Assembly: GCA_905480335.1 (NCBI GenBank)
Contig: CAJQPY010000026.1
Coordinates: 1 to 53,267, forward strand
From: an uncultured Ilumatobacter sp.
Lineage (GTDB): Bacteria > Actinomycetota > Acidimicrobiia > Acidimicrobiales > Ilumatobacteraceae
DNA length: 53,267 nt
Reading direction: 5' to 3'
Below the pieces are notes generated by a model. That model saw only the letters and a program-made list of their open reading frames with translations, was not told the origin of the DNA and did no database searches. Shown in pieces: positions 1 to 8,024 of this stretch (positions are counted from its first letter, which is position 1; every line of letters begins with the position of its first letter). The translations under genes and the position numbers were made by a program.

Positions 1-2
1 TG

Positions 3-359
3 CGCGCGATCGAGACCATGCTTGCGGCACGCGGCATCGACACGGTCTTCGTTCCTGCGTTCGGAATCAACAGTGACCTGTACAACGACCTCCGGAGTCG
101 ATCCGCCCCATTCCGCGACTACCGATTCGACGAGCGCGTCAACACGTTCAATGAGTTGCTCCGAACGAGTGGTCTCCCGATGTTGTTCCATCGTTTCGCT
201 CGACTCGACCAGAATAGCGACGGCAACGCTGACCGTCGGTACTTCATCGCCACCGGTCGCGGATGGCCGGACGACGGCATTCACCCGAACGCGCTCGGCG
301 AGCGGGTGTTCGGTGACAACCTTGCCAACGGACTCATCGCCGCCCTTGAGCGTCGCTGA
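3..359 (+). CDS. SGNH/GDSL-type hydrolase, C-terminal part (cut by window edge)
   Basis: The reading frame is open to the left edge, so the start lies outside the window. The last residues carry DDGIHPNALG, the Asp-x-x-His catalytic pair that closes SGNH-family esterases and acyltransferases. The nucleophilic serine block would be upstream and is not visible. The substrate cannot be inferred. A second protein of the same broad fold lies at 26158-27078. The gene ends 12 bp before the end of the convergent DUF695/RraB gene. I am confident of the fold and unsure of the activity. Confidence 0.7.
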   Translation, partial: RAIETMLAARGIDTVFVPAFGINSDLYNDLRSRSAPFRDYRFDERVNTFNELLRTSGLPMLFHRFARLDQNSDGNADRRYFIATGRGWPDDGIHPNALGERVFGDNLANGLIAALERR

Positions 360-371
360 CCCGGCGTTGGA

Positions 372-1076
372 TCAGCGACGCCACCATGAACGGCGCCGCT
401 CGCTCGGCCGAGCCACGTCGCTCTCCCACCCTTCATAGACGGCGCCATGGCGTTCTGAGATCAGCCGGAGCGTCCATGACTCAGCCGTGATGTCAGAGGG
501 GTCTGCGTCGTGACGCAGGATCATCCGACCAGCCTCGGCCGGGCCGGACTGGAACCCGATACTCCCCGCGGCGCTCACGAAGGCTGCGGCACGGTCCGCA
601 GCGAGACCGGACACGACGTGCTCGATGGTGCGGACGCCACCCGTGTCGCCGGCGGCATGCAGCTTCGCCATCACACCAAGGTCACGCATCGACTGCTCTT
701 CCATGTCGACGGGGCGGACACGCTCGAAGAGCGTCCACTCCGGGTCGTTGCTCGGAGCCACCGAGACCGAGGCCCTCGCAGGCAACGGCACTTTGGTGAA
801 CCGACCGGCGTACTCATCACTCGGGAGGAACGAGAGGATCCACAGGCTGGTATCCGTTCGGCTGGTTCCTGCGACGCGCCCACCGATCTCTTCGGTGATC
901 GTGTTAACGGCGGCTTCGGTGGCAGCGACGAACTCCGGCAGTGTCGACGGTGCGTCGATCGTAATCTCGCACGCCAAGGGGAGCGCTACATCTGGCGCCT
1001 CCGTGAGCAGGTCGCCATCGACGCCCATCATCTGGAACCCCTCGGGCCCATCCCGTCGGAACAACTCCCACGCCAT
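372..1076 (-). CDS. DUF695 / RraB-like protein
   Basis: A 234-residue soluble protein. The first half (about residues 1-120) looks like the DUF695 domain. The second half, around GVMAKLHAAGDTGG and the following helix-rich stretch, resembles RraB, which in E. coli binds RNase E and inhibits it. The combination DUF695 plus RraB is a known architecture; the role in actinobacteria is not established and RNase E control here is inference. It follows the mutase gene by 40 bp on the same strand but has its own TAGCGT element 6 bp before the ATG, so it is probably transcribed separately as a leaderless message. Confidence 0.65.
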   Translation of the reverse strand: MAWELFRRDGPEGFQMMGVDGDLLTEAPDVALPLACEITIDAPSTLPEFVAATEAAVNTITEEIGGRVAGTSRTDTSLWILSFLPSDEYAGRFTKVPLPARASVSVAPSNDPEWTLFERVRPVDMEEQSMRDLGVMAKLHAAGDTGGVRTIEHVVSGLAADRAAAFVSAAGSIGFQSGPAEAGRMILRHDADPSDITAESWTLRLISERHGAVYEGWESDVARPSERRRSWWRR

Positions 1077-1082
1077 CAGGTC

Positions 1083-1088
1083 ACGCTA
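1083..1088 (-). promoter_or_regulatory. -10 element, leaderless promoter of the DUF695/RraB gene
   Basis: TAGCGT, then 6 bases, then ATG at 1076; no ribosome-binding site is possible in that spacing. Confidence 0.5.
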
Positions 1089-1116
1089 CGGGTCAACCCG
1101 TCACGTGACCCGAAAT

Positions 1117-2715
1117 TCAGGGGGTGTAGACGCCGAAGACCTCGCGGAGGCTGTCGCTGATCTCGCCCAATGTGCAGTCGGCACGTAGCGCATCCTTGAT
1201 GGCGTACAGGAGGTTGTCACTCGACTCGGCGGTTGCCTTAACCACGGCAAGTGCGGACTCCACGGATGCGGCGTCACGAGTTGCCTTGTAAGCCGTTGTG
1301 CGAGTGATCTGATCAACTTCGAGCTGGGGATTAATCGGAAACGGCTCCGGCTCTGCGTCATCGTCGGTTTCAAACTTGTTGACACCGACGATCACGCGCT
1401 CCTCGTCGTCGATCGACTTGGTGTACTCGTAGGCCGAGTTTTCGATCTCATCCATCTGGAAGCCCTGCTCGATCGCTGCGACCGCTCCCCCCTTGTCATC
1501 GATGGTGTCGATGTACTCCCACGCCAGGCGTTCGATTTCGTCGGTCATCGACTCGACAAAGTACGAGCCGGCGAGCGGGTCGACTGTGTCGGTCACCCCC
1601 GATTCGTAGCCGATGATCTGCTGTGTCCGCAGGGCGATACGTGCCGCCGTCTCGGTCGGCAGGCTGAGCGCTTCGTCGTAGCCGTTGGTGTGAAGCGACT
1701 GGGTGCCACCGAGCACCGCTGCCATCGACTGGATAGCGACGCGTACGACGTTATTTATCGGCTGCTGCGCGGTGAGTGTCGAGCCGCCGGTTTGTGTGTG
1801 GAATCGCAGCATCTTCGACTTTGGGTTTTTGGCTCCAAAGCGGTCGGTCATGATCGTATGCCACATCCGGCGGCTCGCGCGGAACTTGGCGGCCTCTTCG
1901 AAGAAGTTGTTGTGCCCGTTCCAGAAGAAGCTGAGGCGTGGCGCAAAGTCGTCGACGTCGAGTCCGGCGTCGATCGCCGCCTGCACGTACGCGATCGCGT
2001 TTGCCAGGGTGAACGCAATCTCCTGCACCGCTGTCGAGCCGGCCTCGCGGATGTGATATCCCGAGATCGAGATCGTGTTCCAGGAAGGCACGTGCTTCGA
2101 GCAATACTCGAAGATGTCGGTGATGATCCGCATCGACGGACGCGGCGGGAAGATGTACGTGCCGCGCGCGATGTACTCCTTGAGCAGGTCGTTCTGGATC
2201 GTGCCGTTGATCTGATCTGCCGAGACGCCTTGCTCTTCGGCGACCAGTTCGTACATGAGCAGCAGAATGGCACCGGTCGAGTTGATGGTCATCGACGTCG
2301 ACACCTTGTCAAGCGGCAGGTCCGCGAGCAACAGCCGCATGTCGGCCATCGTGTCGATGGCGACCCCGACCTTACCGACTTCGCCCTCGGCGCGACCAGC
2401 ATCAGAGTCGTAGCCCATCTGTGTCGGCAGATCGAATGCGCAGCTCAGGCCGGTTTGGCCGGCATCGAGGAGGAATTTGAACCGTTGATTGGTTTGCTCG
2501 GCCGAACCGAAGCCCGAGTACTGGCGCATCGTCCAGAGCCGGGTGGTGTACATCGACGGGTACACCCCACGCGTGTACGGTGGATGACCAGGGAGGCCGA
2601 GCCGCTGCTCGGCATCCCAGTCGACGAGAGCGTCGCCGGTGTAGGTCTTCGCGATCGGGATTCCCGAGTCGGTCGTCGGCAGTTCAGCAGCCGTGTCGGC
2701 AGTGTTGGAGGCCAT
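1117..2715 (-). CDS. Acyl-CoA mutase large subunit, methylmalonyl-CoA type, split form
   Basis: The protein is 532 residues and covers only the TIM-barrel catalytic domain of B12-dependent acyl-CoA mutases; the C-terminal cobalamin-binding domain is absent, so a separate subunit of about 130-140 residues must exist elsewhere. The substrate-recognition residues are visible: Tyr66 in TMRQYSGFG and Arg184 in KEYIARGTY, 118 residues apart exactly like Tyr89 and Arg207 of methylmalonyl-CoA mutase, which bind the carboxylate of methylmalonyl-CoA. Monocarboxylic mutases have Phe or Ile and Gln there. Conserved [11 protein letters not shown] and [16 protein letters not shown] blocks are present. Likely role: interconversion of methylmalonyl-CoA and succinyl-CoA, though ethylmalonyl-CoA cannot be excluded. 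The ATG at 2715 is preceded by TACGCT and 7 bases. Confidence 0.85.
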   Translation of the reverse strand: MASNTADTAAELPTTDSGIPIAKTYTGDALVDWDAEQRLGLPGHPPYTRGVYPSMYTTRLWTMRQYSGFGSAEQTNQRFKFLLDAGQTGLSCAFDLPTQMGYDSDAGRAEGEVGKVGVAIDTMADMRLLLADLPLDKVSTSMTINSTGAILLLMYELVAEEQGVSADQINGTIQNDLLKEYIARGTYIFPPRPSMRIITDIFEYCSKHVPSWNTISISGYHIREAGSTAVQEIAFTLANAIAYVQAAIDAGLDVDDFAPRLSFFWNGHNNFFEEAAKFRASRRMWHTIMTDRFGAKNPKSKMLRFHTQTGGSTLTAQQPINNVVRVAIQSMAAVLGGTQSLHTNGYDEALSLPTETAARIALRTQQIIGYESGVTDTVDPLAGSYFVESMTDEIERLAWEYIDTIDDKGGAVAAIEQGFQMDEIENSAYEYTKSIDDEERVIVGVNKFETDDDAEPEPFPINPQLEVDQITRTTAYKATRDAASVESALAVVKATAESSDNLLYAIKDALRADCTLGEISDSLREVFGVYTP

Positions 2716-2722
2716 GCCGATG

Positions 2723-2728
2723 AGCGTA
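2723..2728 (-). promoter_or_regulatory. -10 element, leaderless promoter of the mutase gene
   Basis: TACGCT, 7-base spacer, ATG at 2715. Confidence 0.55.
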
Positions 2729-2789
2729 GGTCGATCGTGGTGTCAACGACCAGATCTGTCAACTACCAGATCTGTCAGCGCCCAGTTCA

Positions 2790-3182
2790 TCAGCTGGCGG
2801 CGACGATCGCGACTTCCATCCTCCAGTGGGGCTGAGCGAGTTCGGGAACGGTCACCAGTGTCGAGGCGGCACGGTGACCGTCGAGGAAGGCGTCGCGAGC
2901 AGCCATCACCGGTCCGAGCGGCTCACCGACGACCACGTACGTAGTGACCGACACGATGTCGGACGGGACCATTTCCGCCTCGCTCAGCATCGCCGCAATG
3001 TTCTCCCATACCACCGCCGCCTGCGCACTCACCTCGCCAGGTGTCGAGCCGTCGGGTGCGGTCGGCACCACTCCCGACGTGTGCAGCCATCGTTCGGGCC
3101 GATCACTCAGCACCGCATGGGCGTAGTTGGCTGCCGGTGCAGCAATCGACAACGGATTGATCTGGTAGTTCACAGACACCAT
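2790..3182 (-). CDS. RidA/YjgF-family protein
   Basis: A 130-residue protein of the RidA (YjgF/UK114) family, which form trimers and hydrolyse reactive enamine/imine intermediates from amino-acid metabolism. The sequence carries the typical core: INPLSIAAP-type N-terminus, LHTSGVVPTAPDG, and AHPHWR-like end (QPHWRMEVAIVAA). I did not see the full Arg105-containing signature of the canonical RidA subgroup with certainty, so the exact subgroup is open. The ATG at 3182 is back to back with the divergent exporter gene (start 3214 or 3184), leaving almost no shared intergenic DNA; its promoter must lie inside the exporter gene's 5' end. Confidence 0.8.
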   Translation of the reverse strand: MVSVNYQINPLSIAAPAANYAHAVLSDRPERWLHTSGVVPTAPDGSTPGEVSAQAAVVWENIAAMLSEAEMVPSDIVSVTTYVVVGEPLGPVMAARDAFLDGHRAASTLVTVPELAQPHWRMEVAIVAAS

Positions 3183-3200
3183 CGTGCCAGCTCGCACCCG

Positions 3201-3206
3201 TAGCAT
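3201..3206 (+). promoter_or_regulatory. -10 element, leaderless promoter of EamA exporter 1
   Basis: TAGCAT, 7-base spacer, ATG at 3214; this favours 3214 over the upstream GTG at 3184. Confidence 0.55.
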
Positions 3207-3213
3207 CCGGGCG

Positions 3214-4146
3214 ATGGACCGCGATTCCCAGGCGTCGGCCGACGGTCCGATCAGCCGGTGGCTGTCGACGGCACAGCCAGAGGCACTCTTCGTCCTCTCA
3301 GCAATCGCCCAGTACGTCGGTGCCGTTCTGGCCGTCCTGCTGTTCGACGGCTCGATCGGAGGGATCGACGGCGTCGAACCCCAGACCGTTGCCTGGTTCC
3401 GCGCGATCGGCGCAGCAATCGCGCTGCTTGCCGTATCCAGCGGCTGGCGGAAGGGCTGGACACGACAACAGCTGATCGGCGTCGCGTTCTTCGGCGTCAC
3501 GACCGTGCTGATGAACATCTTCTTCTACCTCGCCATCGAGCGGATCGACCTCGGAAAGGGGATCACGATCGAGTTCATCGGTCCAATCGCCGTCGCCGCT
3601 GCCACCACGCGCAGTCGCCGGAATGCAATAGCCCTGCTGTTTGCGGTGACCGGTGTCATCGTGCTCGGCGGTGTCGAAGTTGACGACAACCTGCTCGGCG
3701 TCGTGTTCATTCTCATCGCATCGGCGCTGTGGGCGAGCTACATCGTCATCGGGTCACGGGTCGCGCAGGTCGACCGCGGTGTCGCCGGACTCGGCCTCGG
3801 CTTGGCGATCGACGCGCTCGTCCTCGCTCCGGTCGGCGCCCCGGGAAGCCTGGAAGTCTGGACCAGCCCGAAACTTCTCATGCTGTGCCTGGCCGTCGGC
3901 ATCTTCTCAAACGCGATCGGCTATGGCATTGACCAGTTCACGATGCGCCGGATCCCAATCCGCCGTTTCTCACTACTCCTCGCGCTACTCCCAGTGACCG
4001 GAACGCTGATCGGCTGGATCGGGCTCGGCCAGCAACCCTCCCCCATCGATCTCGTCGGTATCGCGCTCGTCCTCGTCGGTGTGGCCGTGCAGGAACGCGA
4101 CCAGATCGAACGTGTAGAGGCCGTCGTTCGAACCGACCCGGCCTGA
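3214..4146 (+). CDS. EamA-family (DMT) transporter, RhtA-like
   Basis: An integral membrane protein of 310 residues with about ten hydrophobic segments arranged as two EamA repeats, the drug/metabolite transporter layout. RhtA-like threonine/homoserine exporters have this length and the conserved stretch around GITIEFIGPIAVA in the first repeat, so amino-acid efflux is a reasonable guess but the substrate is not shown by the sequence. The start is placed at ATG 3214 because TAGCAT lies 7 bases upstream; a GTG at 3184 would add ten residues. Its start region also holds whatever promoter serves the divergent RidA gene. A second EamA protein, only distantly similar, is at 7089. Confidence 0.8.
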   Translation: MDRDSQASADGPISRWLSTAQPEALFVLSAIAQYVGAVLAVLLFDGSIGGIDGVEPQTVAWFRAIGAAIALLAVSSGWRKGWTRQQLIGVAFFGVTTVLMNIFFYLAIERIDLGKGITIEFIGPIAVAAATTRSRRNAIALLFAVTGVIVLGGVEVDDNLLGVVFILIASALWASYIVIGSRVAQVDRGVAGLGLGLAIDALVLAPVGAPGSLEVWTSPKLLMLCLAVGIFSNAIGYGIDQFTMRRIPIRRFSLLLALLPVTGTLIGWIGLGQQPSPIDLVGIALVLVGVAVQERDQIERVEAVVRTDPA

Positions 4147-4159
4147 CCCGGAGTGTCGC

Positions 4160-4183
4160 GCCGAGGGTCTTGCCCTCCTCGGC
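4160..4183 (+). terminator. Hairpin after EamA exporter 1
   Basis: GCCGAGG and CCTCGGC form a 7-bp stem (4160-4166 / 4177-4183); an alternative inner GAGGG/CCCTC pairing exists. No T-run follows, so termination is uncertain. Confidence 0.35.
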
Positions 4184-4239
4184 TCCGACTAACATCAGAC
4201 CATTATTCGCATCCGCGTGCGCAACCCTTTGGAGGACAG

Positions 4240-5028
4240 ATGACCGACACCGTCGAGGAAACCCTTGCGAAGCTCGAAGAGCAGGCCGGCTCCGATGCCA
4301 CCGACTTCGAAGCTGAGCGCCTGCACCGCAAGCAGCGGCTCGCCTGCGGCCTGCGCACCATGGGTCGACTCCATCTCGCCGAGGGCGTACCGGGACACGT
4401 CACGGTCCGCGATCCGGAATTCCTCGATCGCTTCTGGGTCAACCCATTCGGCAAGAACTTCAAGCTGATAACGGTCAGCGACCTCATCTGCGTCGACCAT
4501 GAGGGCAACATCGTCCAAGGTGAAGGGTCGCTCAATGCTGCTGCCTTCGCCATCCACGGTCAGATCCACCAGGCACGCCCCGACATCATCGCGGCAGCCC
4601 ACTCCCACTCGATGTACGGCAAGACGTTCTCCACGTTGGGTAAACCGCTGAAAATGATCACGCAGGACGCGACGATGTTCTACAACGACGTGGCGCTGTG
4701 CAACGACGGCAGTGGCGCCGTGGTACTCGATGCAGAAGTCGGCCGTAAAATGGCCGAGGCGCTCGGCGACAACAAGGCGATGATCCATCAGAACCACGGC
4801 CTGATCACCGCCGGCGGTTCGGTCGACGCTGCCGTCTGGTGGTTCATCGCGCTTGAGCGTGCTTGCCAGAGCCAGCTCATCGCCGAGGCTGCGGGCACAC
4901 CCATCGAGATCCCCGAGGCGTACTGCGTCGACGGCCACAAGACGCAGGGCAGCGACATCGCCGGTTGGTTCCAGTTCCAGCCGTTCTGGGAGGAGCTCGT
5001 CGCTCACGAGCCCGAATTCCTCGACTAA
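4240..5028 (+). CDS. Class II aldolase/adducin-family protein
   Basis: A 262-residue protein of the class II aldolase/adducin family, zinc enzymes such as fuculose- and ribulose-phosphate aldolases and epimerases. The metal ligands are recognisable: His pair in AAHSHSMYG and the third His in HQNHGLIT. The acidic residue of LAEGVPGHVTVRD fits the N-terminal phosphate-binding region, although VTVRDPE resembles the adducin-like, aldolase-of-unknown-substrate branch (often beside fatty-acid and amino-acid genes). Start ATG 4240 has a good Shine-Dalgarno, GGAGGA at 4231-4236, unlike most genes here. It stands alone between the exporter and a decayed gene, so the substrate cannot be inferred from context. 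Confidence 0.8.
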   Translation: MTDTVEETLAKLEEQAGSDATDFEAERLHRKQRLACGLRTMGRLHLAEGVPGHVTVRDPEFLDRFWVNPFGKNFKLITVSDLICVDHEGNIVQGEGSLNAAAFAIHGQIHQARPDIIAAAHSHSMYGKTFSTLGKPLKMITQDATMFYNDVALCNDGSGAVVLDAEVGRKMAEALGDNKAMIHQNHGLITAGGSVDAAVWWFIALERACQSQLIAEAAGTPIEIPEAYCVDGHKTQGSDIAGWFQFQPFWEELVAHEPEFLD

Positions 5029-5176
5029 CTGCGCGCCACTCCACCTCCTCGCCGCTCGCCTGTTCCGCGTTCCTGGCCCCGACGCCCATCGATCGGGGAT
5101 AAACGACAGTCGAGACATCCACAACACCGATACAACGTGTTTGCGTGCGGGGCAGCAAGCCATGTCTGCTGGATCG

Positions 5177-5707
5177 ATGTCGGTCGTGGTGCGACGTATC
5201 CGGCCTGGGGACGCCTCGCCTGGCGGCGCTGGCCGACCGACCGAATGCATTCGGGTCGACATTCGAACGCCAAGCAGCCCTCGCACCCGAGATCTGGGCG
5301 TCGAGAACGTTTCAGAGATCTCTGGACGATCACGCGGTGACGTACCTCGGATGGCTTGATTGTGATGCAGGGCCACCGTATGCGACCTCAAAGACGGGCC
5401 CGTCGTCAAGCTGATGGCGATGTGGACCTGACCATATCTACGTCGTTGCGGGCATAGTCAGCGAATCGGCGAGGCGACCGTCGAGTGGGCCGCGGACGCC
5501 GAAGCGGAGCGAGTCGAGTTGTGGGTTATGCGCGGCAACGACGCGGCGCGGCAGCTCTACGAGTCGCTCGGCTTCGTCGTCACCGTTAGCCGTCGATCAC
5601 TTCCGTCGGAACCGTGCAAGGACAAGATCCGGATGACCGTCGGCTCACGGTGTCACCGATTTCGTGAGCACGAACCCACCGCCGGACCGGTGACCGGGCC
5701 GGCTTAG
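5177..5707 (+). pseudogene. Decayed GNAT-family N-acetyltransferase
   Basis: Three pieces of one GNAT acetyltransferase can be read in order. The start MSVVVRRIRPGDA begins at 5177; then, in another frame, RLAALADRPNAFGSTFERQ from about 5207; then, back in the first frame, LMAMWT-stop-PYLRR followed by RIGEATVEWAADAEAERVEL and RGNDAARQLYESLGF to the stop at 5707. The acetyl-CoA loop region (normally R/Q-x-x-G-x-G/A) is damaged and has an in-frame TGA at 5429-5431. Two frame changes, a short deletion after GDA and the stop make this a pseudogene and not a sequencing slip. Antibiotic- or peptide-acetylating relatives are common; the original substrate is unknown. The rest of 5029-5747 holds nothing else I recognise. 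Confidence 0.75.
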
Positions 5708-5747
5708 GGAGTCGAACGGATCGGGTTCGAGATACCGAAGTCGTTGC

Positions 5748-6911
5748 TCACCCGGTGAGTCCGGGGGCGCAGAGTCCGTCGAGTTCTTTGATCTCGATGC
5801 GGTCGGCGTTGGCATGGGTCACCGGGTTGTCCGGATTTGCCTTCAGATTGAGGACGCGGAACTCCATGTCGGTGGTGTCGACGGTGAGAATCCTGCCGAT
5901 CAACGGGTCGCCGAGACCGAGGATCACCTTGATCGTCTCGAGCGCCTGAATCGAACCGATGATGCCGGGCAACACACCGAGCACACCGGCTTCGGCGCAC
6001 GAGGGTGCGAGCTCGGCAGGCGGCGGCTCCGGCACCATGTCTCGGTAGGTCGGTCCCTCGAGTGGATGGAACACGCTGACCATCCCCTCGAAGCGGAAGA
6101 TCGACCCGTGGACGACCGGGGTGCCGAGCTTCACGCTCGCATCGTTGAGCAGGTAGCGACTCGGGAAGTTGTCCGCACCGTCGACGATCACGTCGTAGCC
6201 GGAAATGATGTCCATGATGTTCGTGGCATCGAGCCGCGTGTCGTACGTGACGACGTTGACGTCGGGGTTGAGTTCGACCAGCGTCTTCTTCGCCGAGTCG
6301 ACCTTGCGGTCGCCGATGCGGTCGATGTTGTGCAGGATCTGGCGCTGGAGGTTCGACGCGTCCACGTCGTCCATGTCGACCACCCCGATCGTGCCGACAC
6401 CGGCGGCCGCGAGGTAGAGCGCGGCGGGCGAGCCCAGGCCGCCGGCGCCGAGCATCAGGACCTTTGCGTCGAGCAGTTTCAGCTGCCCTTCGGTGCCGAC
6501 CTCGGGCAGCAGCAGGTGGCGCTTGTACCGGTTGTTCTGCTCTGACGTCAGAGCCGCTGGCTGTTTCCAGTTGCGTCCCTGGTCTTTCCAGCGGCCGAAG
6601 CCACCCTCCATCGACATAGCGTTTGAGTAGCCGAGCTCCTGCATCGTCTGGACGGCGAACGCCGAGCGAACGCCGCCGGCGCAGTACACGACGATGGGCG
6701 CATTCTTGTCGACGATGCGGCCCTCGATCTGTGCCTCGAGGTGGCCACGCGGAATGTGCACGGCGCCCGGGATCGCACCTTCCTCATACTCGTCGGGTTC
6801 GCGAACGTCGAGGATCAGCGCGCCGGCGGCGATCTTTTCGGACGCGACGTCTGTGTCGATCTCGGTGATCGATGCCTTGGCGGCAGCGAGGAGGTCACGG
6901 AACGTTGCCAT
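5748..6911 (-). CDS. MoeZ/MoeB-like adenylyltransferase with N-terminal rhodanese domain
   Basis: 387 residues with two domains. Residues about 15-115 are a rhodanese with active-site Cys77 in CAGGVRS. Residues about 122-380 are a ThiF/MoeB E1-like enzyme with ATP loop GAGGLG (155-160) and catalytic Cys305 in LAPSCAEAGVLG. Such proteins adenylate the C-terminal Gly-Gly of ubiquitin-like sulfur carriers (MoaD, CysO, ThiS) and transfer sulfur to them, for molybdopterin, cysteine or thiamine synthesis. In M. tuberculosis MoeZ the rhodanese is C-terminal; here it is in front. The four zinc cysteines of E. coli MoeB are absent (TYRDM in place of the first CxxC), as in mycobacterial MoeZ. A TAGGCT element sits 6 bases before the ATG at 6911. 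Confidence 0.85.
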   Translation of the reverse strand: MATFRDLLAAAKASITEIDTDVASEKIAAGALILDVREPDEYEEGAIPGAVHIPRGHLEAQIEGRIVDKNAPIVVYCAGGVRSAFAVQTMQELGYSNAMSMEGGFGRWKDQGRNWKQPAALTSEQNNRYKRHLLLPEVGTEGQLKLLDAKVLMLGAGGLGSPAALYLAAAGVGTIGVVDMDDVDASNLQRQILHNIDRIGDRKVDSAKKTLVELNPDVNVVTYDTRLDATNIMDIISGYDVIVDGADNFPSRYLLNDASVKLGTPVVHGSIFRFEGMVSVFHPLEGPTYRDMVPEPPPAELAPSCAEAGVLGVLPGIIGSIQALETIKVILGLGDPLIGRILTVDTTDMEFRVLNLKANPDNPVTHANADRIEIKELDGLCAPGLTG

Positions 6912-6917
6912 ATGAAA

Positions 6918-6923
6918 AGCCTA
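6918..6923 (-). promoter_or_regulatory. -10 element, leaderless promoter of the moeZ-like gene
   Basis: TAGGCT, 6-base spacer, ATG at 6911. Confidence 0.5.
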
Positions 6924-7076
6924 ACGGAAATGTCGAGTGCCTAAGTCAGGTATTGACTAACGTTGTCAAGTCCCCTCAATTCTCGGTCAGCTCGAGTACA
7001 CCGCGTCCGCTCCGCGCGCGGATGCGGCGACGAGCACGTTGTAGGAATCCGGACAGTCCATCAACGATCATCGGAT

Positions 7077-7082
7077 TAGCGT
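7077..7082 (+). promoter_or_regulatory. -10 element, leaderless promoter of EamA exporter 2
   Basis: TAGCGT, 6-base spacer, GTG at 7089. Confidence 0.5.
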
Positions 7083-7088
7083 TGCCAC

Positions 7089-8018
7089 GTGACCTCGAAC
7101 GAACCCGGCTCGTCCCAGGCCGGGCGCCGACTGTTCGAGAGGTCGGACGCGGCGAACGATGGCACGTTCACCCCGGGAGACTGGGGGCTCTTCCTCGCCG
7201 TCGCAGCGATCTGGGGCTCGTCGTTCCTGTTCATCGATATCGGACTCGACGCATTCCCACCCGGGCTGATCACGCTTCTCCGAGTCGGGTCGGGCGCACT
7301 GACACTTCTACTGCTGCCCAAGCCGAGCGTGGCAATCGAGGCGTCGGATCGCTCCCGGCTCGTCCTGCTGTCGGTGATCTGGGTTGCGGTCCCGTTCACC
7401 CTGTTCCCCATCGCGGAGCAGTACATCAACTCGTCGGTCACCGGACTGCTCAACGGGGCGACCCCAATCTTCGCTGCGACTGTGGCGGCGGTGCTGCTCC
7501 GTCAGCGTGCAAAGGGCCCGTTGTTGCTCGGCATCGTCGTCGGGTTTGCTGGCATCGTGCTGATCAGCCTGCCCTCGATTGGTGACGGTGCGAGCGAGGC
7601 CCGCGGCGTGCTCCTCGTACTCGCCGCAACGCTCAGCTATGGCTTCGCGATCAACCTCGCCGCACCGCTCCAACACCGGTACGGCTCGCTCCCGTTGATG
7701 AGCCGGATGCTCGCATTGGCGACCGTCTGGACCCTGCCATACGGCCTTTGGGAAATAGACGACGCGACATGGGAAAAGGGCCCCGTCGTGGCCGTGCTCG
7801 TCCTCGGCGTGTTCGGAACCGGAATCGCCTTCGCGATCATGGGCAGCCTCGTCGGCAGAGTTGGGTCGACCCGCGCATCGTTCATCACCTATCTCATCCC
7901 CGTCGTCGCGCTAGCCCTTGGCGTCACATTCCGCAACGACACGGTGGCACCGCTGGCTGTTATCGGGATCGTCTTCGTGATCGGGGGCGCGGTGCTCGCT
8001 AGTCGCGCCCGTCGCTGA
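7089..8018 (+). CDS. EamA-family (DMT) transporter
   Basis: 309 residues, about ten membrane segments in two EamA repeats. After a hydrophilic N-terminus of some 35 residues the first segment reads LFLAVAAIWGSSFLFI, typical of DMT exporters. The second repeat ends with a helix and AVLASRARR, a positively charged tail expected on the cytoplasmic side. The substrate is unknown; relatives export amino acids, nucleosides or drugs. GTG 7089 is chosen because a -10 element is 6 bases upstream. The stop codon lies 6 bp from the end of the convergent sirtuin gene, so the two transcripts must overlap unless terminated inside coding DNA. Confidence 0.8.
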   Translation: MTSNEPGSSQAGRRLFERSDAANDGTFTPGDWGLFLAVAAIWGSSFLFIDIGLDAFPPGLITLLRVGSGALTLLLLPKPSVAIEASDRSRLVLLSVIWVAVPFTLFPIAEQYINSSVTGLLNGATPIFAATVAAVLLRQRAKGPLLLGIVVGFAGIVLISLPSIGDGASEARGVLLVLAATLSYGFAINLAAPLQHRYGSLPLMSRMLALATVWTLPYGLWEIDDATWEKGPVVAVLVLGVFGTGIAFAIMGSLVGRVGSTRASFITYLIPVVALALGVTFRNDTVAPLAVIGIVFVIGGAVLASRARR

Positions 8019-8024
8019 CCAGCC

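Noticed and set aside
5705..5745. tRNA-like GGTTCGAGAT sequence
   Set aside because: It resembles a T-loop, but the T-stem does not pair and no acceptor, D or anticodon arm could be drawn around it.
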